Assembly (NCBI RefSeq): GCF_019492055.1
Contig: NZ_JAICBX010000001.1
Coordinates: forward strand, 1,612,001 to 1,676,000
From: Flavimaribacter sediminis
GTDB lineage: Bacteria; Pseudomonadota; Alphaproteobacteria; Rhizobiales; Rhizobiaceae
Direction: 5' to 3'
Length of the DNA: 64,000 nt
Shown here one piece after another: positions 44,004-52,668 of the stretch. The position numbers were made by a program, and so were the translations under genes. The first letter of the stretch is position 1. Every line of letters begins with the position of its first letter. The notes beneath the pieces are model-generated. The model did no database searches and was not told the DNA's origin. It worked only from the letters and a program-made list of their open reading frames with translations.

Positions 44004-45986
44004 ATGTTGCGCCACCAGCATTTTCCCTCCGACCCCATGAACTTTCTCTCCGGTTCCAGCGAAATGGCGCAACGGATCAGGAACTTCGATTGGACAAACC
44101 ACCCATTTGGTCCACCGGATAAATGGCCGCAGTCTCTCCGCTCTGCGCTGAGTATTTGCCTGCATTCCAAATTGCCGATCGCCATCTACTGGGGATCGGA
44201 ACTGAGATTGCTCTACAATGACGCCTGGTCGAACATTCCCGGTCCTCGGCACCCTTCTGCTCTGGGCGCTCCAGCGCGTGAAGTCTGGAGCGATATCTGG
44301 CACGTCATAGAGCCGCAATTCGCAGAGCTGATAAGGACTGGCGAAGGGGTATATGTCGAAGACCAGATGCTTCCTATGCAGCGTTACGGCGTTCTCGAGG
44401 AAACCTATTGGAACTACAGCTTTACCGCCATTCGAGGCGAAGACGGCCGGATTGTCGGCGTTTTCAACGGTGGCAGCGAAACCACCGACAAGGTGCTTGC
44501 GCAGCGCCAGACCAGCTTCCTTTTGCGTTTTGACGAAAATTTGCGCGCGCGGGACGATCCGGAGAGCGCGCGCCGTTTCGCAGTGGAATTTCTGGGCGAA
44601 CATCTCAAGGTCGCGCAGATGGGGTTCTGCGAGTTTGATTCCAAAAACAGAGATCTCCCGGTTGTCGAGACATGGCATGACAGCAGTGATGGTTCCGCGG
44701 CGAATATCACCGGTTTGGAAAAAATCTATCCCTCAGAGGCCGACCGGCTTGCAAACGGCGTTCCGTTACGCATCGACAGAATGGACGATGACTCGGCGCC
44801 GGAGCGGTTGCGCGAGATATTCACCTCCGCCGGAATTAACGCCGCCGTTGCGGCGCCCTGGATCGATCAGGGCCGACTTGTCAGCGTTCTGTACGCGCAT
44901 TCCCGCGAGCCGCGTTCCTGGACGCGTTACGAAATGGCCACGATCGCCGAAGTGCTGAGGCGAACCTGGGTCTGGATAGAACAGCGGCGCGCGCGCGAAC
45001 GCGAAAGGATCATGATTAGAGAAATTGATCACCGCGCGCGAAATGTGCTGGCAGTGACCAAATCGGTCATTCACCTCACCCAGGCGGAAACGATCGAAGA
45101 GTTTCGCGCCAAGATCGAGGACCGGATTGCGTCACTTTCGCGATCCCATTCGCTGCTGTCATCGGAAAGCTGGTCGGATATCGACCTTGCGACAATCCTC
45201 AGGAACGAGTTGGAGCCCTATCGCGAAAGCGATCTGGCCGTGATCGAAATGGACGGTCCCAGAGTGGACCTCTCCGCGCAGATGACCCAAAGCCTGGCGC
45301 TGATCTTCCACGAACTGACGACCAACGCAGCCAAATACGGCCCGCTCTCGGAAAGCGGCGGGCGACTGTCCATCCGTTGGCGGATGGATGATGGCCTGTT
45401 GGAGCTGCAATGGCGCGAACATGTCATTGCCGGAAAGTCTGCGCCGAGCGTGCCGAAGGGAGGCTTCGGTTCGAAACTCATGAACCAGATCGTTCTGCAA
45501 CAATTGGATGGGATGCTGGAACGAAGAATGGAAAGCGACGGATTGTTCTGTCGTATTGCGTTGCCTCTGGCCGACGGCCTCAGAGTGGAGCAACCAGTCT
45601 CTGATCAGGACGTTCCATTGGCAGAGCCATCACAGGGCGTCCTGATTGTTGAAGACGAGGCTTTGATCGCGATGGATATCGAAATGATGATCGAGGATCT
45701 GGGCCATGGCGTGGCTGCGACGGCAAACAGCGTCGCGGCGGCTTTGGAGGCCATCGACAGACACCTTCCGTCTCTCGCGGTCGTCGACCTCAATCTTGGA
45801 GGCGAATCCTCAGAACCCGTCATTGCGTCTCTCGGCGCAAAAGGCGTGCCGATCATCGTCGCTTCCGGCTATTCGGATTTCGAAACGCCCGAAGGTATTG
45901 AAGCGCCAGTCACCAAATTGATGAAGCCGGTTTCAAGGGAACTGCTCGAACAGGCGATCGACAAAGTCGGCAAATCTCTGAAATAG
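44004..45986 (+). CDS. HWE-type sensor histidine kinase with C-terminal receiver domain
   Basis: A 660-residue soluble hybrid kinase without membrane segments. Order: PAS-like sensor (about 25-160), GAF domain (about 180-330), HWE dimerisation/phosphoacceptor helix with H343 in REIDHRARN, catalytic domain with the N box HELTTNAAKYG at 436-446 and the W-x-E signature WRE in LELQWRE, and a receiver domain (about 545-655) with phospho-acceptor D595 in VVDLNLGG. HWE kinases are enriched in rhizobia and often sense light or stress; the PAS shows no Cys in an NCRFL-type LOV motif, so it is not a blue-light LOV kinase. No partner regulator is adjacent, so the receiver may act as relay or brake. Confidence 0.9.
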   Translation: MLRHQHFPSDPMNFLSGSSEMAQRIRNFDWTNHPFGPPDKWPQSLRSALSICLHSKLPIAIYWGSELRLLYNDAWSNIPGPRHPSALGAPAREVWSDIWHVIEPQFAELIRTGEGVYVEDQMLPMQRYGVLEETYWNYSFTAIRGEDGRIVGVFNGGSETTDKVLAQRQTSFLLRFDENLRARDDPESARRFAVEFLGEHLKVAQMGFCEFDSKNRDLPVVETWHDSSDGSAANITGLEKIYPSEADRLANGVPLRIDRMDDDSAPERLREIFTSAGINAAVAAPWIDQGRLVSVLYAHSREPRSWTRYEMATIAEVLRRTWVWIEQRRARERERIMIREIDHRARNVLAVTKSVIHLTQAETIEEFRAKIEDRIASLSRSHSLLSSESWSDIDLATILRNELEPYRESDLAVIEMDGPRVDLSAQMTQSLALIFHELTTNAAKYGPLSESGGRLSIRWRMDDGLLELQWREHVIAGKSAPSVPKGGFGSKLMNQIVLQQLDGMLERRMESDGLFCRIALPLADGLRVEQPVSDQDVPLAEPSQGVLIVEDEALIAMDIEMMIEDLGHGVAATANSVAAALEAIDRHLPSLAVVDLNLGGESSEPVIASLGAKGVPIIVASGYSDFETPEGIEAPVTKLMKPVSRELLEQAIDKVGKSLK

Positions 45987-46466
45987 CGCCTTTTTCGCAT
46001 GCGCATTGTTCGCGTCTCCGAACCGGTGGCGCTGCATTTGCGCGCAGCCGTTTGAGAATAACGGGCGGTCTGTGCGTGGTGGGGAACGCACAGACTTGAG
46101 GGAGGATATTTAGGGGACACCCTACAGCACACGTCATGAAATGACGCTATCGCCCGGCCGGAGTGGCAAATCGATCATAGGGTGAAATGACAATCGGACG
46201 CAATGAAAATCTGCATTTTTTCGGTCTAATCCGTAATTTTTTTATAATTATATCAATTACTTGATAGATATTATCCATAGCGCCAATTAATGTATTGCTA
46301 AAGTTTTAGCCTGTTGTCCGAACGGACCCAGAGTGGAAACAACTGGTAGAGAGCCGGACTTTCCAGTCTGAAAATTCGGGATATACTGGCGGCCGGACGC
46401 TTATGCGGGCAATATGCACACGGTGTACCGTATCGCCTATGTCTTCAGGTCGGATATTTTGAGAAA
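45987..46466. other. Intergenic region with hairpins and an AT-rich segment
   Basis: 480 bp after the kinase gene without a recognised gene. A perfect ten-base stem, GTCTGTGCGT (46068-46077) with ACGCACAGAC (46086-46095), lies about 80 bp after the stop codon, and a small dyad CGTCAT-GAA-ATGACG is at 46132-46146. Positions about 46200-46320 are clearly richer in A and T than the surroundings. The first hairpin has no T tract but may still mark the 3' end of the kinase transcript. Confidence 0.5.
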
Positions 46467-46543
<77 letters not shown>

Positions 46544-46639
46544 GACTGATTTGATTCAGCCACGCTTCCCTAAAGCCTCGCCCCGATTTGCACAACCCCG
46601 AAATTGCGGATATCCGCCACTTCCGCCGCCCAAAAGGCG

Positions 46640-47110
46640 TTATTGTGCGATCAGCGGATGCGATACTCTGTGACCGGGCTTCACGCCCAACTCGGCGGTC
46701 TTCCCCCCATTGACCTCAAGCACATAGGCCACCGGTTCGCGGGAGCTGATGACGCTTTCGTCAAGTGGTCGGGCGTTTTGATGAATATGGGCGATTTCGC
46801 CGTCGCTTCGGATGAAAATCATGTCGAGCGGAATGAGCGTATTGCGCATCCACATGGTGACCGGCCGCACCTGATCGAAGCGAAACAGCATTCCTGCCCT
46901 GTCGTCAAGATGTTGACGGTTCATCAGGCCGACCTGGCGCTGCGCTGGCGTCAAAGCAAGCTCAACGGTAAATTCGTAACACCCGCTGTCTGTGATGATC
47001 TGGAGTGAGGATCCGTCTTCACGTGTCTGTGCAAACGCGCTGCTTGCCGCGAGAAAAACAATGAACAGCGCCAGCCAACAATGTGCGGCGCGCCGGCCGA
47101 AAACCTGCAT
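46640..47110 (-). CDS. DUF192 family exported protein
   Basis: A 156-residue protein with a signal peptide (about 1-28, hydrophobic LALFIVFLAASS, ending AFA) and a DUF192 domain: LTPAQRQVGLMNRQHLD, GMLFRFDQVRPVTMWMRNTLIPLDMIFI and EPVAYVLEVNGG. The family is widespread and structurally known, but its role is not settled. ATG at 47110 follows GGGAG and gives the signal peptide; an in-frame start at 47146 adds 12 residues. It begins 56 bp after the end of the double cold-shock gene and is probably co-transcribed with it, an order I associate with rhizobia. Confidence 0.87.
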   Translation of the reverse strand: MQVFGRRAAHCWLALFIVFLAASSAFAQTREDGSSLQIITDSGCYEFTVELALTPAQRQVGLMNRQHLDDRAGMLFRFDQVRPVTMWMRNTLIPLDMIFIRSDGEIAHIHQNARPLDESVISSREPVAYVLEVNGGKTAELGVKPGHRVSHPLIAQ

Positions 47111-47166
47111 GCGAATTTCTCCCTTTGCGTTACGCCAAGGTAGCACAAAAGCGCGCCTTCAAGGCG

Positions 47167-47745
47167 CTAATGCGATTTCGGGAAATTGTTGTCGATATCC
47201 GGATGGATCTCGGCGGCCATGAGACCTTTTTCACCGTCGCCGTAGCGCACGAGCACGACCTGCCCCGGACGCAACTCGGTCAATCCGTAACGCCGCAGGG
47301 TTTCCATATGCACGAAGATATCTTCCGTGCCCTCTCCCCGCGTCAGGAAGCCAAAACCCTTCGAGCGATTGAACCACTTCACCAGCGCGCGCTCCATGCC
47401 ACTGGTTGGCGTTACCTGGACATGAGTGCGCACAGGCGGCAGCTGGCTGGGATGAACCGCCGTCGACTGATCCATGGAAAGAATTCGGAAAGCCTGGTAT
47501 CCGCGGTCGCGTTTCTGGATTTCACACACGACGCGGGTGCCTTCGAGAGCGGTCTGATATCCGTCCCGGCGCAGGCATGTCACATGCAGGAGTACGTCCG
47601 GCAGTCCATTGTCGGGAACGATGAACCCGAACCCCTTGGCAACATCAAACCATTTTATTACGCCAGATATCTCGATAAGATCCACAGATTCTCCGGACAT
47701 CGAAGCCTCGGTGGATTGATTCTTGTGTGGAGACTTGTCCCCCAT
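47167..47745 (-). CDS. Cold-shock protein with two CSD domains
   Basis: A 192-residue nucleic-acid-binding protein with two cold-shock domains. Domain 1 (about 25-92) has GVIKWFDVAKGFGFIVPD, where the usual VFVH motif is replaced by LLHV; domain 2 (about 117-182) has ALVKWFNRSKGFGFLTRG and DIFVHMETL, with the RNP1 and RNP2 motifs intact. The 25-residue linker is rich in Pro, Ser and Val. Double CSD proteins are typical of alphaproteobacteria, where they act as RNA chaperones or regulators. The DUF192 gene follows. Confidence 0.92.
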   Translation of the reverse strand: MGDKSPHKNQSTEASMSGESVDLIEISGVIKWFDVAKGFGFIVPDNGLPDVLLHVTCLRRDGYQTALEGTRVVCEIQKRDRGYQAFRILSMDQSTAVHPSQLPPVRTHVQVTPTSGMERALVKWFNRSKGFGFLTRGEGTEDIFVHMETLRRYGLTELRPGQVVLVRYGDGEKGLMAAEIHPDIDNNFPKSH

Positions 47746-47923
47746 TCACCCCGGCCTCTCGAAAACGCAAACCCCGATCACGCATGATTCTGGAGGATAG
47801 AATAACATCGGTTGCATAAGGTGATGCAAGCATAACTTTGTCGAAATGTTAGATTGGGTGGTTTTTTTGCCTTCATATGGTATTCAAACCACAAACAGCA
47901 CTCCTGAAACGAGGGTAAGATCA

Positions 47924-48364
47924 ATGCGTTATCTTCACACTATGGTCCGCGTAAGTAACGTCGAGCAGGCGCTGGACTTTTATTGCGACAAGCTCGGTCT
48001 TGTGGAAATCCGACGCATGGAAAGCGAAGCTGGACGCTATACGCTGATTTTCCTGGCGGCTCCGGGCGATGTCGAGCATATCGAGACGACGCAGGCGCCG
48101 CTCCTCGAACTGACCTACAATTGGGATCCGGAAGAGTATTCAGGCGGACGCAATTTCGGCCACCTCGCCTACCAGGTGGACGACATCCACGACTACTGCC
48201 AATCGCTGATGGACAAGGGCGTCACGATCAATCGTCCACCGAGAGACGGACGCATGGCGTTCGTCCGCTCCCCGGACGGCATTTCCGTGGAAATCCTGCA
48301 ATCCGGATCGGCGCTGACCCCGCAAGAACCTTGGACCAGCATGCCCAATACCGGGAGTTGGTAG
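47924..48364 (+). CDS. gloA: Lactoylglutathione lyase (glyoxalase I)
   Basis: Converts the glutathione hemithioacetal of methylglyoxal to S-lactoylglutathione. The 146-residue protein has the metal ligands in the order H5 (RYLHTMVRV), E62 (LLELTYNW), H80 ([10 protein letters not shown]) and E123 (GISVEIL), the same set as the nickel-dependent E. coli enzyme, and the short loops of that class. I chose ATG at 47924, which starts [10 protein letters not shown] as in the family; an in-frame start 26 codons upstream is not supported. The methylglyoxal producer MgsA is encoded 31 kb away in this window. Confidence 0.94.
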   Translation: MRYLHTMVRVSNVEQALDFYCDKLGLVEIRRMESEAGRYTLIFLAAPGDVEHIETTQAPLLELTYNWDPEEYSGGRNFGHLAYQVDDIHDYCQSLMDKGVTINRPPRDGRMAFVRSPDGISVEILQSGSALTPQEPWTSMPNTGSW

Positions 48365-48553
48365 CTCTCTCCCGCCCGATCCAACGGCTCAGCCGCTGCG
48401 CCACGAAATGCACGAAGCAGGCAAAGGTCGAAGGCAATTCTTCGGTTCGACCCGTATTTGATTCAAAGCGCGAAAATGACTGTCACATTTTTTAAAAGAA
48501 TCCCAATTTCACGCTTGCGGGAATCCGGTGACCTGACTATATAGCGACCCGAC

Positions 48554-48628
48554 GCGCCCTTCGTCTATCGGTTAGGACGCCAGATTTTCATTCTGGAAAG
48601 AGGGGTTCGATTCCCCTAGGGCGTGCCA
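48554..48628 (+). tRNA. tRNA-Glu (anticodon TTC)
   Basis: A 75-nt cloverleaf with encoded CCA. Acceptor GCGCCCT pairs with AGGGCGT (first pair G-T), the D arm has CGTCTATCGGTTAGGACG, the anticodon loop gives TTC and the T arm has GGTTCGATTCC. Reads GAA and GAG. Confidence 0.96.
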
Positions 48629-48695
48629 TCTTCCACTCATATTTCAATGTTGAAAATCCGAGCGTTAGCTTCGGTCGAGGCCGATCTTGTCCCGC

Positions 48696-49697
48696 CTACG
48701 AACCGGCTTTTCGCACATTCTCTGCCGCAAAACATTTGGCCTCGCCATACTGCGTGGCCACCATGGCGGGCGCCTCGACGCGGCAACGGTCGAACGCCTT
48801 GACACAGCGCGGATGAAAGACACATCCATCCGGGGGTGAGATGGGATTCGGTATCTCGCCGATCACCTCCTCCCGCTCGCGATCCGTCATGTCGACATCC
48901 GGCACCGCGTCGAGCAGCATCTGCGTGTAGGGATGCTGTGGATCTTCGAACAATCCCCTCGCCTGCGCATTTTCCACAAGCGCGCCGAGATAGAGCACGC
49001 CGATCCGGTTCGCCATATGCCTGACCACGGACAGGTCATGACTGATAAAGAGGTAGGTCAGGCCGAGTTCGTCCTGCAGGTCTCGCATCAGGTTCAAAAT
49101 TTGCGCCTGCACGGAAACATCAAGAGCCGATGTCGGTTCGTCGCACACGATGAATTCAGGATTAGATGAAAGCGCTCGAGCGATGGCTATGCGCTGGCGC
49201 TGACCGCCTGAAAACTCGTGCGGATATTTCGAACCGTCCGAAGCAGAAAGGCCGACCAGTTCGAGCAGTTCGGCAACGCGCGCGGCCTGGGCCTGTCGAT
49301 TTTGCACCATGTCGAAGGCGATGATCGGCTCGGCAACGATATCACGAACTTTCCAACGCGGATTGAGGCTGGCGAAAGGGCTCTGGAAGATCATCTGGAA
49401 CCGGGAGCGCATGGCGCGCATTGCGGCCCCTTCGCCGGTTCCGATCGGCGCGCCGTCAAACAGAATCTCACCCGAGCTTGAAGGCAAAAGCCCCACGACC
49501 ATTTTTGCAATGGTGGATTTGCCTGATCCGGATTCGCCGACCAGAGCGAATGTCTCACCCTTTCGTATCGTGAAAGAAACGCGATCCACGGCCCGAAGGA
49601 ACCGTTTTCCATCCCTCTCCAGCACGCGATTCAGCCAAGGCTTGGACATATCGAAGGTACGCGTCAGATTGCGGACTTCCAGCAGCGTTTCGCTCAT
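48696..49697 (-). CDS. dppF: Peptide ABC transporter ATPase (DppF type)
   Basis: One of two ATPases of a dipeptide/oligopeptide importer. 333 residues with Walker A GESGSGKST, ABC signature FSGGQRQRIAIARAL, Walker B EFIVCDEPTSALD and the C-terminal oligopeptide-type extension HPRCVKAFDRCRVEAP, whose cysteines bind an Fe-S cluster or disulfide in characterised relatives. It is the last gene of the run and overlaps dppD by four bases. The order binding protein, two permeases, D-type then F-type ATPase is the standard one. Confidence 0.92.
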   Translation of the reverse strand: MSETLLEVRNLTRTFDMSKPWLNRVLERDGKRFLRAVDRVSFTIRKGETFALVGESGSGKSTIAKMVVGLLPSSSGEILFDGAPIGTGEGAAMRAMRSRFQMIFQSPFASLNPRWKVRDIVAEPIIAFDMVQNRQAQAARVAELLELVGLSASDGSKYPHEFSGGQRQRIAIARALSSNPEFIVCDEPTSALDVSVQAQILNLMRDLQDELGLTYLFISHDLSVVRHMANRIGVLYLGALVENAQARGLFEDPQHPYTQMLLDAVPDVDMTDREREEVIGEIPNPISPPDGCVFHPRCVKAFDRCRVEAPAMVATQYGEAKCFAAENVRKAGS

Positions 49698-50683
49698 GCC
49701 GTCGCCTCCGACGCAGCATCATCGTAGAGCCAGCAGGAGACCTCGCGATTGCCGGAATGCATGAGTTCCGGCCGCGCCTTCGTGCAACGCGCGAAAACCT
49801 GATCACAGCGCGGATTGAATGCGCACCCTTCCGGGATATTGTTCAGGCGGGGCATGGACCCCGGAATCTGAACCAGCCGATCGTCCGTGCTCGTCAACGA
49901 AGGAATGGATCCCATCAAGCCTTTTGTGTAGGGGTGAAGGGCGTCCTTGATGACAGAGCGCACCGGTCCGATCTCCGCCAGGCGACCGGCGTACATGACC
50001 GCGACCCGATCCGCGGTCTCGGCGATAACGCCCATATCGTGCGTAATCAGGATGACCGACGCGTTCCGCTCCGAGCAGAGTTTTTTCAGAACATCGATGA
50101 TTTGCGCCTGAACGGAAACATCGAGCGCCGTGGTCGGTTCGTCGGCGATCACCAGTTCAGGTTCGGCGGCAAGCGCCAGCGCAATAACGACGCGTTGGCG
50201 CATACCGCCCGAAAACTGGTGCGGATAGTCGTCGATGCGCTGGCTTGCAGCCGGAATGCCGACTTCGTTCAATAGACCGATCGCCCGTTCGCGGGCTTCC
50301 CTCGCCGACATCGGCAAATGCACCCTTATGGTCTCGACCAATTGCTCGGCGATGGTGAAGAGCGGATTGAGCGACGTCAGAGGATCCTGGAAAACCATGC
50401 CGATCCGCCGTCCCCTGACCTGACGCATTTCAGCGGAAGACAGATTGTCTATCCGCTTGCCTTCCAGCGAAATGGAGCCGCCGGTGATCCGGCCGGGCGC
50501 CTCGATAAGCCCGATAATCGCAGCGCCGGTCATCGATTTTCCGGCGCCGGACTCGCCCACGAGACCGAGGACTTCGCCGCGCGCAAGATCGAAGGAGACA
50601 TCGTCGACCGCCGTCAGCATCGCTCCGCGGGAGGGAAACTGCACAGTGAGGTTCTTGACGGAAAGCAAGGGGTGATCTGTCAC
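49694..50683 (-). CDS. dppD: Peptide ABC transporter ATPase (DppD type)
   Basis: The second ATPase of the importer, 329 residues, with Walker [10 protein letters not shown], signature [15 protein letters not shown], Walker [14 protein letters not shown] and the C-terminal Cys-containing [17 protein letters not shown] segment. The IPEGCAF motif before it is typical of the D subunit. It begins nine bases after dppC ends and overlaps dppF by four bases. It pairs with DppF to power DppB and DppC. Confidence 0.92.
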   Translation of the reverse strand: MTDHPLLSVKNLTVQFPSRGAMLTAVDDVSFDLARGEVLGLVGESGAGKSMTGAAIIGLIEAPGRITGGSISLEGKRIDNLSSAEMRQVRGRRIGMVFQDPLTSLNPLFTIAEQLVETIRVHLPMSAREARERAIGLLNEVGIPAASQRIDDYPHQFSGGMRQRVVIALALAAEPELVIADEPTTALDVSVQAQIIDVLKKLCSERNASVILITHDMGVIAETADRVAVMYAGRLAEIGPVRSVIKDALHPYTKGLMGSIPSLTSTDDRLVQIPGSMPRLNNIPEGCAFNPRCDQVFARCTKARPELMHSGNREVSCWLYDDAASEATA

Positions 50684-50692
50684 TGGCTTGCC

Positions 50693-51607
50693 TTACTTCA
50701 GTTTCGGATTGAGCGCGTCGCGCAGCCAGTCGCCCAGCAGGTTGACCGAGAGCGCCAGCGCCAGAAGCGTGATGGCGGGAAAGAAAAGGATCCACCATTC
50801 GCCAGAAAACAGGAAGCCCTGGCCAATTCTGATCAAGGTTCCGAGCGACGGCTGCGTCGGCGGCGCCCCTACGCCGAGAAACGAGAGCGTTGCTTCGGCG
50901 ATGATGGCCAGCGCCAGCGATATTGTGGCGATCACCAAAACCGGCGACAGGGTATTGGGCAAAATGTGCCTTATCATGATCACGAATGACGATCGCCCGA
51001 TGAGACGCGCCGCCTGAACGTATTCCTTGCTCTTCTCCACCAGCGTGGCGCCGCGCACGACGCGCGCGAACTGAACCCAGTCGGACAGTCCGATTGCTAT
51101 GATCAGCACCCAGATCGCGATTTCGTCCCGCATGGAGGGCGGCGTTATGCCCTTGGCGATGCCGAAGATAAGGAGCGCGACGAGGATCGCCGGAAACGTC
51201 AGCTGGATGTCGGCGATGCGCATGATGATGACGTCTGTGCGCCCGCCGATAAAGCCGGAAAGCAGCCCGAGCGATACGCCAAGCACCATGGCGAACAGCA
51301 CGGCGGCGAAACCGACGAAGAGCGATATGCGCATGCCGTACAGGATCGTCGCATAGACGTCCCGCCCCTGATCGTCGGCGCCGAAGATGAACGTGTCGCC
51401 GGTGAACTGGTTGGGCTCCATCGGTTTCGAAAATCCGTTCATCAGGTTGAGCGAGGCCGGGTCGAACGGGTTCTGGCTCGTCACAAAGGGGGCGAGCACA
51501 GCCCCGCCAATCAGAAGAACGGTCACGGCGAGCGCGATGATTGCGACTGGCGACCGATTGAATTTGTAGACGAGGTCGGAATCGACAAATCGTTTGATCA
51601 TCTCCAT
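50693..51607 (-). CDS. dppC: Peptide ABC transporter permease (DppC type)
   Basis: A 304-residue inner-membrane permease with six membrane segments; the EAA coupling loop is seen as EYVQAARLIGRSSFVIMIRHILPN. The DDQGRDVYATILYGMRISLFVGF segment is characteristic of DppC/OppC proteins. ATG at 51607, four bases after the dppB stop and preceded by GGAGGA, is the better start than an in-frame one 25 codons upstream inside dppB. Confidence 0.92.
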   Translation of the reverse strand: MEMIKRFVDSDLVYKFNRSPVAIIALAVTVLLIGGAVLAPFVTSQNPFDPASLNLMNGFSKPMEPNQFTGDTFIFGADDQGRDVYATILYGMRISLFVGFAAVLFAMVLGVSLGLLSGFIGGRTDVIIMRIADIQLTFPAILVALLIFGIAKGITPPSMRDEIAIWVLIIAIGLSDWVQFARVVRGATLVEKSKEYVQAARLIGRSSFVIMIRHILPNTLSPVLVIATISLALAIIAEATLSFLGVGAPPTQPSLGTLIRIGQGFLFSGEWWILFFPAITLLALALSVNLLGDWLRDALNPKLK

Positions 51608-51611
51608 GCAG

Positions 51612-52601
51612 TCAATGTCCTCCCCCTGCTGAGCCATCCGCCTTGAGCCTCGGGTCGATGGAAAAATAGAGCAGATCCACAATCAGATTGATCGTGACGA
51701 ACAGAACGGAAATCAGCATGAGATACGTCGCCATTACCGGAATGTCGACGAACTGGATGGCGTTGATAAACAGCAGGCCAACGCCCGGCCACTGGAAAAC
51801 GGTTTCAGTGATGATTGCGAACGCGATGATTGAACCGAGTTGCAAGCCGGTGATGGTGATGACAGGCACCAGCGTGTTCTTCAGCGCATGGCGAAAATGA
51901 ATCCGGCGCGACGGCAATCCGCGCGCGTCGGCGAATTTCACATAGTCCGAACGCAGGACCTCGAGCATTTCAGAACGCACCAGCCGCATAATCAGCGTCA
52001 TCTGGTAGAGGCCCAGTGTAATGGCGGGCAGGATGAGCGCCTTCAGGCCGCTGGTCGTCAGAAAGCCGGTGGTCCAGCCGCCGATCTTGACCGTTTCGCC
52101 GCGACCGAAACTCGGCAGCCAACCAAGTTCAACAGCGAACACGTAGATCAACAGAATTCCGATCAGGAAGGTGGGAAGCGACACGCCCACAAGCGAGAGC
52201 GTCATGATGGCGTTCGACAGCCAACCGTCCCGGCGGATCGCCGTATAAACGCCCAGCGATATGCCAAGCACGAGAGCGAACAAAGCCGATACGAAAGCAA
52301 GTTCGAGCGTTGCAGGCGCGCGTTCGGCGATAATGTCGGCGACTGGTCGCCCCTGGCGATAGGAAACGCCGAAGTTTCCGTCGACCACGATGCCTTTCAG
52401 AAACTTGAAATACTGAACGGGAAACGGTTGATCGAGGCCCAGCTGCGACCGGACCCGTTCAATATCAGCGACCGTGCGCTCCTGTCCAAGCAGGTTTTCG
52501 ACCGGGTCGCCGACGAATCGGAACAGCGAAAACGCGACCAGTCCGACCACGAGCAACACGACCACAGACTGCGCCACGCGCCTGATAATGAATGCAAGCA
52601 T
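51612..52601 (-). CDS. dppB: Peptide ABC transporter permease (DppB type)
   Basis: A 329-residue permease with six membrane segments. It starts IIRRVAQSVVVLLVVGLVAFSLFRF as DppB/OppB proteins do, and carries the EAA-loop equivalent DYVKFADARGLPSRRIHFRHALKN. It is the first membrane gene of the operon, 67 bp after the binding-protein gene; a strong hairpin in that gap probably lowers its expression relative to the binding protein. Confidence 0.92.
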   Translation of the reverse strand: MLAFIIRRVAQSVVVLLVVGLVAFSLFRFVGDPVENLLGQERTVADIERVRSQLGLDQPFPVQYFKFLKGIVVDGNFGVSYRQGRPVADIIAERAPATLELAFVSALFALVLGISLGVYTAIRRDGWLSNAIMTLSLVGVSLPTFLIGILLIYVFAVELGWLPSFGRGETVKIGGWTTGFLTTSGLKALILPAITLGLYQMTLIMRLVRSEMLEVLRSDYVKFADARGLPSRRIHFRHALKNTLVPVITITGLQLGSIIAFAIITETVFQWPGVGLLFINAIQFVDIPVMATYLMLISVLFVTINLIVDLLYFSIDPRLKADGSAGGGH

Positions 52602-52627
52602 CTAGATGCGTCTGCCGGCTGAGGAAT

Positions 52628-52651
52628 CCGGGGCGTGAAAGCGCGCCCCGG
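52628..52651 (-). other. Hairpin between the binding-protein gene and dppB
   Basis: CCGGGGCG (52628-52635) pairs with CGCCCCGG (52644-52651) around an eight-base loop, in the gap between the binding-protein gene and the first permease gene. No T tract follows. Such hairpins commonly protect the 3' end of the binding-protein mRNA so that it is made in excess over the permease. Confidence 0.65.
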
Positions 52652-52668
52652 AAACCAGATTCACAGGA

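Noticed and set aside
46327-46410. A tRNA-like stretch (ACTGGTAGAGAGCCGGAC followed by TTTCCAG)
   Set aside because: It recalls a D arm and a Gly-type anticodon arm, but the acceptor and T arms do not pair and the anticodon stem does not form; at most an old remnant.
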